Shown: piece after piece, positions 21,071 to 32,560 of the stretch | How positions within the stretch are numbered: position 1 is the first letter of the stretch | How the letters are laid out: each line of letters begins with the position of its first letter | From: Agrostemma githago | Lineage: Eukaryota; Streptophyta; Magnoliopsida; Caryophyllales; Caryophyllaceae | NCBI GenBank assembly: GCA_958450325.1 | Contig: OY288261.1 | Location: forward strand, 11,809,113 to 11,873,112 | Direction of reading: 5' to 3' | Length of the DNA: 64,000 nucleotides | The notes under the pieces: model-generated | The model's database searches: none | The model's input: the letters and a program-made list of their open reading frames with translations, nothing else | What the model was told of the DNA's origin: nothing | Position numbers and translations under genes: made by a program

Positions 21071-21575
21071 ACGTTGGCTTCCCAACACGTACCCTTACCC
21101 CTCACTCAGAATCAACGGTTTCCGGATGTCCGAAACCATTGGTAATGAGAGTCATTCCAAGCATGGAGTGCTTAAGGGTAGAAGTCTTTATCTTTAGGTC
21201 CCGTACCACTCAACTTTGGGCCGGTTAGGGATCAAAGTTGACTTGAACTGTTTCCGAGTCCCCATAATTGACTCGGTGGCGACTCCACAAATCGGCAACA
21301 AATTTGGTTCACTAAAAAGGTCGCCTTACCAAACATATCGGCCTTTACACATTTAGAACCACAACTCGATTGATCTAACGGAAACACGGGTGCCTGCGCC
21401 CGTCTAGTACAAGTCCGGATTGTCATCCGAATCGAGGTCCGACACGTCACCCCGAATGCGAGATCGGACCGGCCCCCAACCGAGAAGGGGCCACGTGGGT
21501 GGCCGCCGCGATGAAACTGGGTCAGTCCCGCGCGGACGCGCTCGGGGCGCCGGGCGGTGCGAACGGACGTCCACA
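21071..21575. repeat. Second copy of the local duplication, then a GC-rich end
   Basis: CTTCCCAACACGTACCCTTA starts at 21078 and GGTGGCGACTCC at 21275, repeating 20709 and 20936 with offsets of 369 and 339 bp. After 21440 the sequence is strongly GC-rich (CGCGCGGACGCGCTCGGGGC region) until about 21570, then switches sharply to AT-rich repeats. The switch probably marks an element boundary. Confidence 0.5.
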
Positions 21576-22343
21576 TATATACGTTATTATATACACACAC
21601 TTAAGAACTCAATATATACAGTAAAAAAATGTTATATATACACTCAAATAAAAAAAATTATATACACTCAAATAGTTATTATGTACACCAATTAATCAAC
21701 AATGAAACATACATCAAACTAACTGTTATATACACTAAAAAAACTCATTATATACGCTATTAAACTCACTGCATATATACACTTAAGAACTCAATATATA
21801 CAGTAAAATAATTGTTATATACACCCAAATAATTAATATGTACATCAGTTAATCAACAATGGAACATACATCAAAATAACTGTTATATACACTAAAAAAC
21901 TCATTATATACGCTATTAAACTCACTACATACATATATATATACTTAAGAACTAAATATATATACAGTAAAATAGTTATTGTTATATACACTCAAATGGT
22001 TACTATGTACACCAATTAATCAACATATATACACTTACCTTAAAACAGATATTATGTACACTGAAATTGTTTTTATATACACCAATTTTATTTTAAATTC
22101 TGATTTTTTTATTTTGTTTTCGGAAAAAAAAAAAAAAAAAAAAAAAATTGGAAAAAAATATTCCGAAATTTTTTTGTTTCCGGAAAAAAAAAAATTCCCG
22201 AAAAATATCGATTTTTTTTCCCCGGGAAAAAAATTTGGGGAAATTTTTTTTATGTATGAGTTTTTATTTTAATCTTAGCCTTTAATTTGATTTTAATCTA
22301 ATGGTTGAGATTGTGCCTCAATGGGTGCGGCGAGTTGAGCTGC

Positions 22344-22346
<3 letters not shown>
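21576..22346. repeat. AT-rich tandem repeat block with reiterated TATATACAC words
   Basis: A unit beginning CTTAAGAACTCAATATATACAG repeats at about 21600, 21781 and 21943 (periods about 181 and 163 bp). Within it the word TGTTATATACACT recurs. After 22060 come homopolymer runs (A about 22120-22150) and AT/GC-shifted filler, then CTAATGGTTGAGATTGTGCC and TTGAGCTGCC before the TA tract. The final section has the feel of a MULE or MITE end next to (TA)n, but I cannot define the left end. Confidence 0.55.

Positions 22347-22380
<34 letters not shown>
22347..22380. repeat. (TA)17 microsatellite
   Basis: Thirty-four bases of uninterrupted TA directly left of the small MULE-like element; probably its target sequence. 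Confidence 0.95.
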
Positions 22381-22383
<3 letters not shown>

Positions 22384-22979
22384 TAAAGATCAAGTGAGTC
22401 CTCTTTTCATTTTTGAGTCCGTAAGTCCTAATCACAACCATTGATTTAGAGGGAGATGGATGGTAGTGATTGATTTGGGTAATAAAAGAAGTAACTGACA
22501 TATATGGTAAAAATATATGAAATCTCTCTCTTTCCTTAATTCTCTCTACTAAATCTTCCTCTCTCTCTTCTCATACACATAACGTACAACCTTTCATCCT
22601 TCATCTTCATAATTATTTTCTTTTCATAATTTTCAATCTTCATATTCAACAATCGTCATCTTCATAAGCTTCGAAATTTCTTCCTCACAAGCTTCGAAAT
22701 TCAAAAATTTTTGCAGTCATATTCATTTCAATCCCTTCAACTATACTCAAGGAAAGCTTCGATCATATTTCTATGATTAGTGTTTACGAAATTTTCAGAG
22801 TTTTAACCTTTTTGTGTGCTAATTAGTGATTGCATATTGTCATCTGGGTATACGACTTACATTGAATTCGATTCAATTAACTATTCATCTGTTATTCTGC
22901 AATTCAGAATTTGCATAACATTGATTTTGCGTGACATGGATTTCGATGGTTGATGGATAACGTTGACAAGTATGTGGAA

Positions 22980-24320
22980 GCGAGGCAAAAAATCATCGAC
23001 GGTCCCAAGAGCAAGCCAACAAAGGGTCGAAAAAAATAATGTCTCTAATGAATTATGTCTATCTTTTCTCTAATTACGAATATTGCTTTGTATCCTTTTG
23101 ATACTTTTATATCAATTGGTATTTTGATTATCACTAATGGAATAACGCTGTTAAATTCTGTTACACTGACTAAGTGTTTCTGTTACTCTAAGGAACGACT
23201 GGTGTTACTATGAGAGTGTATGATGTTAACCTACGATACAAATCTGGTCTCATAATCAGTGTGTTACAGCGACACATTGTAGATGTTACTTTAACGAATA
23301 AATGATGTTACTCTAAGTGATGAATGATGGTATTTTCATAATGGTGGTTAAACAACGCTGTTTTCATCAGTTACTCTGACGCATTATATACGTTACTTCA
23401 AGGAACGAATGTTTTTACTTTGGTAATGAATAGTTCTAACCTAAGAAAGAAGGTTGTTAACCCGCATTACAAAGTTGGTTTCATCATCAGGGATTGGGGT
23501 TATTACCCTAGCAAAAAAAACGTGTTACTCTAACGCAGTGTAGCTGTTACTTTAACGAACAAATCATGTTACTATAAGGAATGGTTGTGGTTAATTTAAG
23601 AATGAATGGTAAACAACGCTAATATCCTCAGTTACTTTTATGCATTATATATATATCTGTTACTTTAAGGAACGAATGGTGTTACTCCAATACATCTGAG
23701 ATGTTACTCTAACCAACAACACATGTATTAAATAAATATAGAGTTAACTGCAACGTTGCACATCACTATGTGTAAAAAATATGTAAAAAAATCAGTTATT
23801 CTTGTAAACCCACAAAAAAAAACTTCGAATCCGCAAGCCAACGCGTAGATTTTATAGAATTCCACCGCCTCGTCGATTGTTCCGAATACTTGCCCCATAT
23901 ACGGAGTGAATGTCTCACCCACATCTCTGCACCATTCTTGTGCATTCGCTTCTTTGCTAATGCTACTGCGAAAAAATAAACAACGTTACGCTCATGGAAC
24001 ATATGTGTTACTTTAACTCATAAGTTGTGTTACTCTAACTCGTAAAGCAAGTTACTTCAACATCATCGCCAAAAACTTTTTCCAGTGTTGTCTTGTGCGT
24101 TCGCATCTCTGGCGCAACTACCTGCACAAAATCAAACAGTGTTACATCAATGCAAATAATGTGTTACTGTGATTCATAAGTGGTGTTACCCTAGCGTGTA
24201 CAATACGTTACTGTAGCATATCATCAAAACCCTTTTCCTGAACGTTCATTTGTGTTACTGTAATTGCAATTAAGTGTTACTTTAATTCAGAAGGCATGTT
24301 ACTTCAACGACGAATCTGCG
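22980..24320. repeat. Reiterated GTGTTACTNTAA words in the small MULE
   Basis: By eye there are about 25 occurrences of (G)TGTTACT(C/T/G)TAA and close variants, mostly in one orientation and irregularly spaced. Between them the sequence is unrelated. No coding reading makes sense of them. Confidence 0.75.
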
Positions 24321-24704
24321 TTAATTGATATCAAAAAAGTAGTATCAATGGATATCAGGGAAAATCTTGATAAAAACCATAAAGACCTGTAATCTATAGA
24401 GATCGAGATATCAAAATACCATTGATACGAAACTGTGATATCAAAACGCAATGACATCAAAAAGACGCAAATTGATACGAAATGACAATGAAAGCACTAT
24501 AAACATGAAGATCGACGTAAAAAAAAACGCAATTTGACGCGATAAAACATTGATATGAAAACGCAAATTAAAAGCAATATGACTATTGAAATCCATGAAG
24601 AAAAAACGAATAAAAACGTGAATGAAACACTGAAACTCACCATTGTTATACTCGATTAGTTGCTTATCAACCGTTGAAGACGATGATGCGGTCATTGAAT
24701 CCAT
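23728..24704 (-). pseudogene. 5' exons of a FAR1-type MULE transposase
   Basis: A first exon from the methionine at 24704 (MDSMTASSSSTVDKQLIEYN) ends at 24641 with AATG|GTGAGT. A later exon, after TTTTCGCAG at about 23970, encodes VGETFTPYMGQVFGTIDEAV and ...YALACGFEV, the opening of a FAR1 DNA-binding domain, like VPYVGQKFADIDGAFKFYQ in the large element at 38602. It then runs into low-complexity T-rich sequence; the rest of the domain, the transposase core and the SWIM finger are absent. A middle exon near 24120 (EMRTHKTTLEKVFGDD) is possible. This is the evidence that the small element belongs to the same superfamily as the 13-kb one. Confidence 0.65.
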
Positions 24705-24980
24705 TGTAGCAGAATTTCGAGATCAAAATCGATGAATTAGCGTGAATGAAGAAAGGAGTTTTTTTTTAGGTGTGAATGAACGTGGAATGGAAATGAACGT
24801 GAATGATAGGAAGTTATTTGTTTCCTAAATTCTTGTGAGTTATTTTAGGAACGTAAATCTTCCCTTTTTATTTTTTTTTTAATTGGATGCATCTTGTCCA
24901 TCCATCCTCATCCCATCCAATGGATGGGATGAGGACTTAGGGACTCACAAAGAGTAAGGGACTCATAAGAGCCTTACTCT

Positions 24981-24992
24981 ATATATATATAT
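24981..24992. repeat. TA tract with left target duplication of the Tat LTR element
   Basis: ATATATATATAT separates the small MULE end from the LTR start. Bases 24988-24992 read TATAT, and 37169-37173 after the right LTR read TATAT as well, a 5-bp target duplication. Confidence 0.85.
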
Positions 24993-25691
24993 TGATGAGG
25001 GTCGAGAGCCTGCACCGGGTCGCCCGCCTAGCAGGCCCCGCAAAGACCCAACCTGGGAATCGAAGAGTCTGTCCAGCAGGCCGTCGAGGTAAGACACCAG
25101 GATTTCCTCTATGAACATAACTCCGAGAAGGCCGCCTGTCCAGAAGGGTAAGGCGACCAGCTGGGGAGGGCCTGTAGACGCCCCCTGTTCGCCTGTCCCC
25201 AGGCGACCTCCCCCCCGAGCAGGGCAGGGGTTACCAGGGGCCTCTCCGTCTTTCTGCCTAAGGTAAAAGGGAATGGGTGGATAAAACAGGTCCACGTGTT
25301 ACCTTGACATCCACTCATTCTCCCGCTCTTTTCCCCCTCCACTTCTCTCTCTTGTGGGAAGGTATAAATACCCACTCATTTCCCACTTAGAGAGGGTGGG
25401 ATTTTCTCTCTCTAGACTCTTACTCCTAAAAACGCCGCCTAGTTCCTCACGAGCTAGGTTCATCAAGGCATTCCACGGACTAACTTAGGCATCGGAGAGG
25501 GTTCCCTCGGACAACCTCCGGGGCCCTGTGCGTTCATTGTGCAGGGAGCAGGCCAACTCCGCTGGGAAGGTCCGATCATAGGAGAAGGAGGAAGGAGAGG
25601 TTTAAGGAAGTCAAGCGATCCAATATTTGTTAACATTCCAATTATACGACCCGGATCCAAGACCGGGTTAATTGTTTCCGTGACCGGAACA
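24993..25691 (+). repeat. 5' LTR, 699 bp
   Basis: Begins TGATGAGGGTC and ends CCGTGACCGGAACA. A TATAAATA box lies at 25363-25370. It matches 36470-37168 over its whole length with about 13 substitutions and no indel. Confidence 0.93.
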
Positions 25692-25694
25692 ATT

Positions 25695-25714
25695 TGGCGC
25701 CGTCTGTGAGGAAG
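25695..25714 (+). other. Primer binding site
   Basis: TGGCGCCGTCTGTGAGGAAG starts 3 bp after the LTR end. This TGGCGCCGTCTGTG type is common in Tat-lineage elements; I do not assign the tRNA with certainty. Confidence 0.7.
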
Positions 25715-25797
25715 ATCTAGGTTGTACCCACGAAATTACCCACAAAATCAACCATTCCCAAAACACGAAATTACAAATTAACCACTCACAATCGAAT

Positions 25798-28665
25798 ATG
25801 CCTGAAATTTTAGACACCAGCTCGGTGGCAAACTCGCCCAAAGCCCCCCAATATGGCATGCCACCAGAAGTAACACCTGCCGCCACGATTCCAGGCGTGG
25901 GGCGAGCCAGTCTCCAGGGAGCACCGGGTCAGGGGGCAGCTGCCATGGCAGGGCAGGGGAGCCATCCAAGGCAAGTTCTGAACCTTACCCCTGCTCAGAT
26001 GGTACAGACTGCAGCGTTCTTCTCAGCTATGTTGGATCAAGAGTTCACTCCGGACGATCTGGTAGGCAGGGTCGCCACGACCCCCAGATTGCTTCACTTT
26101 TAAAGTGGAGAAGGAACCGGGGGCACAAAGCGAACCGCCGTCAGAAACGTTCAGAAAAAGGCCAGGAAGACAGCTCAGGCGTATGCACAAGTGCAAAGGC
26201 GAATCACAGAAGCCCGTCAGGAACCGCCTGCGCAGCAGGAGGTTGCCGGTCCTGAGGAAGCATTCTCCATTCATACTACAGAATCCACGGCCGCTCGTGA
26301 AAGAGGGGGCCTATCCCAGGACCTGAGAAATCGCATGAGACACAAGGAGCCAGTGTCCAAACGCCTGGGAGAGAAACAAGGAGATGTATTCTCCAGGCTG
26401 ACACCGGTTGAGGGATTGCAGCTTGCCCCGGGGCTATCCCAAAGCCTACAATCCAGGCTTAACAACGGTCAGCCTATGAGGCCCAGACACCGTCAGGGTG
26501 ATAACCTCGAGCCTGCCCAGAAAAAGCGCTCACGGTATCACTCTCCTTCCAGGGACGACGAGGCGATAAGCAGGCGCCCACCAAGGCACCGCTCCCCTGA
26601 AAGTAGGAGACCGACCCCTGACAGAAGGGATGACTACGGTCACTACTCAGGCACGAGCAGGTCCAAAATGGTGGGCAGGCCAACCAAGACCCCGCTTCAC
26701 CCTGAGGTTCAGGCGTATCCTATCCCGAAGATTAAGATGCCGACTGTAAAGTTCGACGGAACTACAGATCCGGAAGATCACCTGGCTGCGTACGAGAGTC
26801 ATATGGGCATGTACGACGCCGACGACGCAATCTGGTGCAAGATCTTCCCCACCACCCTGGTGGGCTTAGCCCAGGGTTGGTTTAGGGACCTCCCGCAGAG
26901 GTCAATCTCTTTCTTCATTGAACTGGCAGAAATGTTCCTGGACCAGTATGCTGGAAACAAAAGACGACGTCTCACCCGTTTTGACCTGATGACCCTCAGG
27001 CAAAAGAAGGGCGAAACTGTCAGGGAATATCTAAAGAGGTTCGACTTGTCATTCCAGCAGGTGAAGGAAATTGACGACCTGACAGCAGCATATGCGCTAA
27101 CCAACTCCCTGCTCCCCGGCGAGATGAAAAACCAAATGATCAGGGCCCAGCCGGAGACCCTGGCTAAAGCCAGAAAGATTGCAGAGGGGTTTATGCTGCA
27201 AGAAGAGTTCCACAGCCTGCCGGAGACCCCCGCAGGCCCCACCAGGCAGCAGGGGGGACCGCAGGGTGGACGCGGTAGAAACGAATCCGGAAGGCAAAGA
27301 ACTGAGGAGGGGGATACCCCTAAAAAGGAGCGCACTGTCTACCAGCCCAGGTTCGACAGTTACACAGCCCTTAACAAATCCAGGGCGGAGATCTTCGAAC
27401 TGGAAAAGGAGACTGCTAAATGGAATCGCCCGAGCAAACCGCGTAGTCCAAAAGGGGACCCCAAGAAATTCTACACTTTCCACGACTGCGTAGGCCACAC
27501 CACCGAAGAGTGTCGCCACCTGAAAGACGAAATTGAGAGGCTGATCAGGAATGGCTGGTTGGCCAACTACGCAGCCAGGAGTAAATCTCAGAAAGAAGCG
27601 CCTGAAAAACCCGAGGGCTCAGTACAAAACCGCCTGGTAATCCATGTGATATCAGGGGATGCGGAAGGCCAAGTCAGCCGAAGGGGTCAGAAAAGGCAAA
27701 TTCGTGAGCTGAGGAACCAAATCTGCTATGCTGAAAGAGCAGGAAGCCCGAAGGGAGTAACGTTGAGCATCACCCCCGAGGATGCAGGACGGGTGGTGTA
27801 CCCTCACAGCGATCCCTTGGTACTATCCTTGGTAATCAGCAACCACATTGTTCGGAGGTGCATGGTGGACACCGGTGCCTACACGAACTTGCTATACAAA
27901 GACGCCTTCGACAAAATGGGCCTGGAAAAAAGGCACCTACGACCTGCCCCCGGATCATTATATGGGTTCAGCGGAGCAGGCATATTGCCCATGGGGATCA
28001 TAGACCTACCTGTAACATTTGGGGAGGGGGCTACTGCCAGAAATGTCAGGGCATCATTCGTTGTAGTGGATGCAAGGTCTGCTTACAACGCCCTAATCGG
28101 CAGGGCCACCCTGGACGAGATTGAGGCGGCCATATCAATTAGGGCCCTCACTATAGCCTATGTTACAGATTTTGGCCTTGAAGGTAAAGTGCATGGGGAC
28201 CAAGAGTTGGCCAGACAGTGCTACTCCGTGGCCCTGCAAACTCACGAAAGTGAAAGAAAAGGAAAGAGAAAAGCCGACAGTTCCCCCAGCAGGGAAGGCG
28301 AGATTCCAGCCGGTAATCAGGCGTCAAACCACCTGGAACCTGGGGGAGAGAGCATGCTGGTGGACCTGGAGCCGGGGAGGCAAGTCCTTATAGGGGCTGA
28401 CCTGGAAGAGTCCTACCAGGCGGAACTGGTCAGGCTGTTGAAAGAGAACAAGGACGTATTCGCCTACTCGGCGGACGAGATGCCAGGGGTCGATCCAGTG
28501 TGTATCGTTCACAGGCTGAACGTAAACGCGGACGCCCGCCCTGTGAAGCAGAAAAAGCGGAATATGTCCGCAGAGAAAGACGTAGCGATCAAAGAGGAAA
28601 TTGAAAAACTTCTGAAGGCAGATTTTATTGAGGTTTATGACTACCAGAGTGGCTGGCGAATGTAG
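25798..28665 (+). pseudogene. Tat-lineage gag and protease, start of RT; one nonsense codon and a frameshift
   Basis: The frame opens at ATG 25798, meets TAA at 26101-26103 and then stays open in the same frame to 28665, so a single codon (context TTT TAA AGT, fitting CAA to TAA) breaks it. Domains in order: Ala/Gly/Gln-rich leader; Arg-rich linker; retrotransposon gag core around 26745-27200 (KFDGTTDPEDHLAAYESHM, AQGWFRDLP); a degenerate zinc knuckle near 27480 (FHDCVGHTTEECRHL); aspartic protease with MVDTGAYTNLL near 27865; and the RT N-terminus (MPGVDPVCIVHRL). Loss of one C near 28645 shifts the frame just before the RT palm, where the reading ends GWRM*. Confidence 0.85.
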
Positions 28666-31548
28666 TCATGGTCAAAAAATCATCAGGCGCATGGAGAATG
28701 TGCGTGGACTTTACGAATCTCAACAAAGCCTGCCCGAAGGACTGCTACCCACTCCCCAGGATCGACCAACTGGTAGACGCTACCAGTGGGTATACTATGC
28801 TGAGCTTCCTGGATGCCTTCTCAGGGTATCATCAAGTGTACTTATGGCAGCCGGACAGAGTGAAGTGCGCATTCATCACTAGTTCAGGTACCTACGTGTA
28901 CAAGATGATGCCATTCGGGCTTAAAAACGCAGGGGCCACATACCAACGCCTGGTCGACAAGGTGTTCGAAGGACAAAAAGGCAGAAACATAGAAGCCTAT
29001 GTCGATGATGCCATTGTAAAGAGTAGAGGAGATAAGGAGCACCTGGCAGACCTGCGGGAGACCTTCTCCTCCCTGCGCGCCTACAAAATGAAACTCAATC
29101 CAAAGAAGTGTACATTTGGGGTGCGTTCTGGAAAATTCTTGGGTTTTTTGGTCAGCTCTCGAGGGATAGACGCTAATCCCGAGAAAGTTCAGGCTGTTCT
29201 GGACCTTCCTGAACCCAAGACCATCAGGGACATCCAACGTCTGACAGGCCGCATGGCCGCCCTGGCACGATTCATCGCCAGGTCAGCAGACAAGTCTACC
29301 CCATTCTTCAAAATACTGAAAGGCAACAAGCAATTCAAGTGGGAGGATGAGCAAAAAGAAGCATTCGGGCAGTTGAAGGAGCATTTAAAGAAACTCCCCA
29401 CCCTGGCGAGGCCAGTGGCAGGGGAAAAACTCTTCCTCTACATCGCCGTAACCAATGTGACAGTCAGCGCAGTCATCTTGAGGGAGGAAGCAGGCGCTCA
29501 ACAGCCCATATATTTTGTAAGTCATGCCTTGGGGGCAGCAGAGAAAAATTATCCCATGGTCGAAAAAGCAGCCTATGCGGTTGTCATAGCGGCCAGAAAA
29601 TTAAGGCCATACTTCGACGCACACCCCGTCGTAGTATTGACAGACCAGCCCCTGGAGAAGGTGCTGGAAAAATTTGAAAAGTCAGGCAGGCTGCTAAAGT
29701 GGGCTATTGAGTTGAGTGGACTAGGGATAACATACCAATCCAGAATAGCCATCAAGGCCCAAGCCCTGGCCGATTTTCTAGCAGAATGCTCCCACTCTGA
29801 GGAGGATAGCCCAACCACCGGCGAATGGATAGTATACACCGATGGGTCCTCCACGGCTAATGGAGCAGGGGCCGGAGTGGTATTGACCAGCCCGGAGGGG
29901 ACCGACTTTGAGCATGCTCTCAGATTTGTCTTTCCCGCGTCAAAAAATGAAGCTGAGTACGAAGCAGTGCTCGCAGGCGTCAACCTAGCCAAAGCCGCAG
30001 GCGCGGAGCGGATTGTCCTGGCAACAGACTCCCAGCTCATCGCCAACAAAATCAATGGAGAGTATGAGGCTACGGACCAAACGATGGCTGCATACCTGGA
30101 AATGGTGAAGAGGGAATTGTCAGGCCTGAAATCGTATGAAATCAGACAGATCCCTCGATCCCAGAACAATCGGGCGGACGCCCTGTCAAAACTGGCTAGT
30201 TCCAGCCTGCAGGATATAAGAAGGTCAGTATGGGTGGACGTCATCCAGGAAAAATCTACCGTCCCCTGCCAAACCGTCGGCGCGGTGGAGGAGGCAGGGC
30301 CTGGAGATTGGAGGACCCCCATCATCCTGTTCAAGAAACACGGAATCTTACCGACTGACCCCGTACAAAAAAGAAAAATGCCGGCAAGGGTTGCATGGTT
30401 CATCATTATGGGAGAAGACTTGTACAAGAAATCTTTCTCGTCCCCCCTGCTCAGGTGCCTGGGGGCAGAGCAGGCGGCGGAGGTATTGGATGACATCCAC
30501 TCTGGCATATGTGGCCATCACATAGGAGGAAAGTCGCTGGCACACAAGGCCTTGAGAGTCGGATACTACTGGCCGACCCTGCTGGCCGACGCCAAAGACT
30601 TGACTCAAAAATACAGGAAATGTCAGCTTTTCGCCCCATCCATCCATCCATGCCCCAGCCCAAGAGCTCAGGTCAATCCTGTCCCCCATCCCCTTCGCTC
30701 AGTGGGGGATGGACATACTAGGACCTTTTGCGGTAGCCACCGGGGGGAGAAAGTTCTTGATCTTAGCTATCGACTACTTCACCAAGTGGGTGGAAGCTGA
30801 GGCAGTGCCTAACATCACCGAGCCTGCAGTCAGGAAGGTGATATGGCGGAACATCATCACTAGATTCGGCCTGCCAAAAATGCTAGTGTTTGATCATGGA
30901 AGGCAATTCGATAACGACCCCCTGAGAATCTGGCTGGAAGGCCACGGCGTCGCAGTTGCTTACTCTGCCGTCTGCCACCCTCAAACCAACGGACAGGCAG
31001 AGGCAGCCAACAAACAGATCCTGAATGGCCTTAAGAAGATGGTAGATAACCTCAATGGCAGATGGGCCGACGAGCTCCCCAGCATACTCTGGTCAATCCG
31101 GACCACCCGAAAGGAATATACGGGCCAGACCCCGTTCGGCCTGGTATATGGTGCAGAGGCTCTATTACCAATCGAGGCCAGGATCCCTTCCCTGCGTTCC
31201 CTACAATACGACCAGGCTGAGAATGAAGTAGCAATGGCTGAGGCCTTAGATCTGGTCAGTGAGGTGAGGGAGGAAGCCAGTACCAATATCGTTGCCTACC
31301 AGCAACGAATGAGGAAGGCGTACAATAAGAGAGTGCATCAGCGAAATTTTCAGATGGGTGATCTAGTCCTCAGAAAAACACAGGCTGTGGGAAAATCGAA
31401 AGAGCACGGTAAACTCAGTGCTAACTGGGAGGGCCCGTACCAAGTAACTCAAATCTTAGGCCCGGGCACGTATAGAATCGCCAATCTTGAGGGCCAAGAG
31501 TTGAGTGCTCAATGGAACGCAGACACCCTAAAGAAGTATTATGTCTAG
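28666..31548 (+). pseudogene. Tat-lineage RT-RNaseH-aRNH-integrase, one frameshift
   Basis: It continues the polyprotein in a shifted frame. RT has WRMCVDFTNLNKACPKD and YVDD near 28998. The first RNase H follows, then aRNH with all four acidic motifs (VYTDGSS, EAEYEAV, ATDSQLI, RADALSKLAS). In the integrase finger the usual Cys-X2-Cys reads KYRKC, so the first cysteine is Tyr. A frame change at about 30645 coincides with an extra unit in an ATCC run (ATCCATCCATCC), i.e. a 4-bp slippage. Integrase then continues from 30709 in the new frame with MDILGPF, VFDHGRQF and NGQAEAANK, so the DDE residues are intact. The C-terminal part ends at 31548 (LKKYYV). Confidence 0.88.
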
Positions 31549-31782
31549 CAAAGTTTTAAGATAGTTTTTGATCCATTGGAAAATTGGCGGAGAACGGTCA
31601 AAGAATGTCGACGGCTCCGACCACCCTTGTGTTAAATTTTTACAAAGAAATGAAAGAACTTCAAGTTTATACTCGTTGCCCGTTCAAACTTGCGTCTTCA
31701 CACACAAACGAGCAGGGGGCAATAGGGGGAGGCCCCCTGTTGCCAGAACCAAGGAAAATGGACCCCCCAACGAAATTAAAAG

Positions 31783-32320
31783 CCTCCCTGTTTGCCCCTG
31801 GGCAGGCAGGGGGGCAGGCCCCCTGGACTTTTATCAAAAGCCAGGGACAGGCCAAATGAACAAGGACTGGGGGCAGACCCCCCAACCTTGTATAAAAAAC
31901 GCAAAAAGCCTCCCTGCTTGCCCCTGGGCAGGCAGGGGGCAGGCCCCCTGGACTTTGATCAAAAGCCAGGGACAGGCCAAATGAACAAGGACTGGGGGCA
32001 GGCCCCCCAACCTTGTATAAAAAACGCAAAGAGCCTCCCTGCTCGCCTTTGGGCAGGCAGGGGGCAGGCCCCCTGGACTTTGATCAAAAGCCAAGGACAG
32101 GCCAAACGAACAAGGACTGGGGGCAGGCCCCCCAACCTTGTATAAAAAACGCAAAGAGCCTCCCTGCTTGCCTCTGGGCAGGCAGGGGGCAGGCCTCCTG
32201 GACTTTGATCAAAAGCCAGGGACAGGCCAAACGAACAAGGACTGGGGGCAGGCCCCCCAACCTTGTATAAAAAACGCAAAGAGCCTCCCTGCTCGCCTTT
32301 GGGCAGGCAGGGGGCAGGCC
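31783..32320. repeat. Tandem repeat, about 125-bp unit, 4-5 copies
   Basis: The phrase GGGCAGGCAGGGGG recurs near 31800, 31927, 32051, 32177 and 32301, a period of 124-126 bp. Each unit also has AAAAGCCAGGGACAGGCC and CAACCTTGTATAAAAAACGC. Open frames through it on both strands are by-products of the repeat. Its place between pol and the 3' LTR is where Retand-like Tat elements carry amplified repeats. TTGTATAAAA in each unit gives a repeated TATA-like site on the plus strand. Confidence 0.9.
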
Positions 32321-32560
32321 ATACCTTAAAAACTCGTACAGAAAACCAAACAGAGACAGGATGAAAACAAATGGAAGAATCCTTAGAAAAGGAAATAAAG
32401 TAGCAGGGATACACGGAATGAAGGGTTTTTAAGGTAATTACAATTAACACGGCAGCCGGCCACAAAAGGGCTCAGCGCGCAAAAAGATAAGAAGTTAAAA
32501 CGTCAGCATAAGCGCAGCAGGGGACGAACAGGAGCCCTCTGAGGATGACTGCCCTCCATA

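Larger units (their letters stand above)
10646..21575 (+). mobile_element. Tat-lineage Ty3/gypsy element, 5' part outside the window, interrupted by the Athila-like element
   Basis: From the left: open pol frame starting abruptly at the insertion junction 10646, RT, RNase H, second (archaeal-type) RNase H, integrase ending about 13980, an antisense two-exon gene (16157-14381), a two-copy tandem repeat, a purine tract and an LTR beginning TGTAGACACCC at 16871. An aRNH after the first RNase H is diagnostic of the Tat lineage. The right boundary is unsure because the LTR region contains another LTR-like insertion and a local duplication; GC-rich sequence ends near 21575, where AT-rich repeats begin. 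Confidence 0.7.
16871..21575 (+). repeat. 3' LTR region of the Tat element, with nested insertion; right end uncertain
   Basis: The left edge is clear (purine tract then TGTAGACACCCGC). U3 contains a four-palindrome module (17259-17364) and a TATAAATA box at 17389-17396. Another palindrome module lies at 18306-18413. A separate LTR-like segment (about 18590-20205) appears inserted. A duplicated block at 20708-21300 carries GGTGGCGACTCC twice, the phrase that borders the U5/primer-site region in many Tat elements. No second copy of this LTR is in the window, so its exact end cannot be set. Short open frames here are chance. Confidence 0.6.
22381..24980. mobile_element. Small MULE-like element between TA tracts
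   Basis: The left end GAGTAAAGATCAAGTGAGTCC resembles the reverse complement of the right end, AGAGTAAGGCTCTTATGAGTCC, and similarity continues inward through AAGTCCT and GGATGGATGG, so there are imperfect terminal inverted repeats of roughly 90 bp. Both outer sides are TA repeats. Minus-strand exons encode the start of a FAR1-type transposase, but no catalytic domain is present, so the element is non-autonomous. About 25 copies of a GTGTTACTNTAA-like word are spread through the middle. Confidence 0.7.

Noticed and set aside
16158..21575. rRNA, tRNA or snRNA genes in the GC-rich LTR parts
   Set aside because: I found no A/B box pair, cloverleaf or rRNA-like core; only the primer-site complements of tRNA ends.
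21232..21600. GC-rich open frames on both strands
   Set aside because: Composition effect in the LTR end; no domain and overlapping frames on both strands.
31568..32465. Long open frames on both strands in the 125-bp tandem repeat
   Set aside because: The unit is near a multiple of 3 in places and GC-rich, so several frames stay open at once; no family resemblance.
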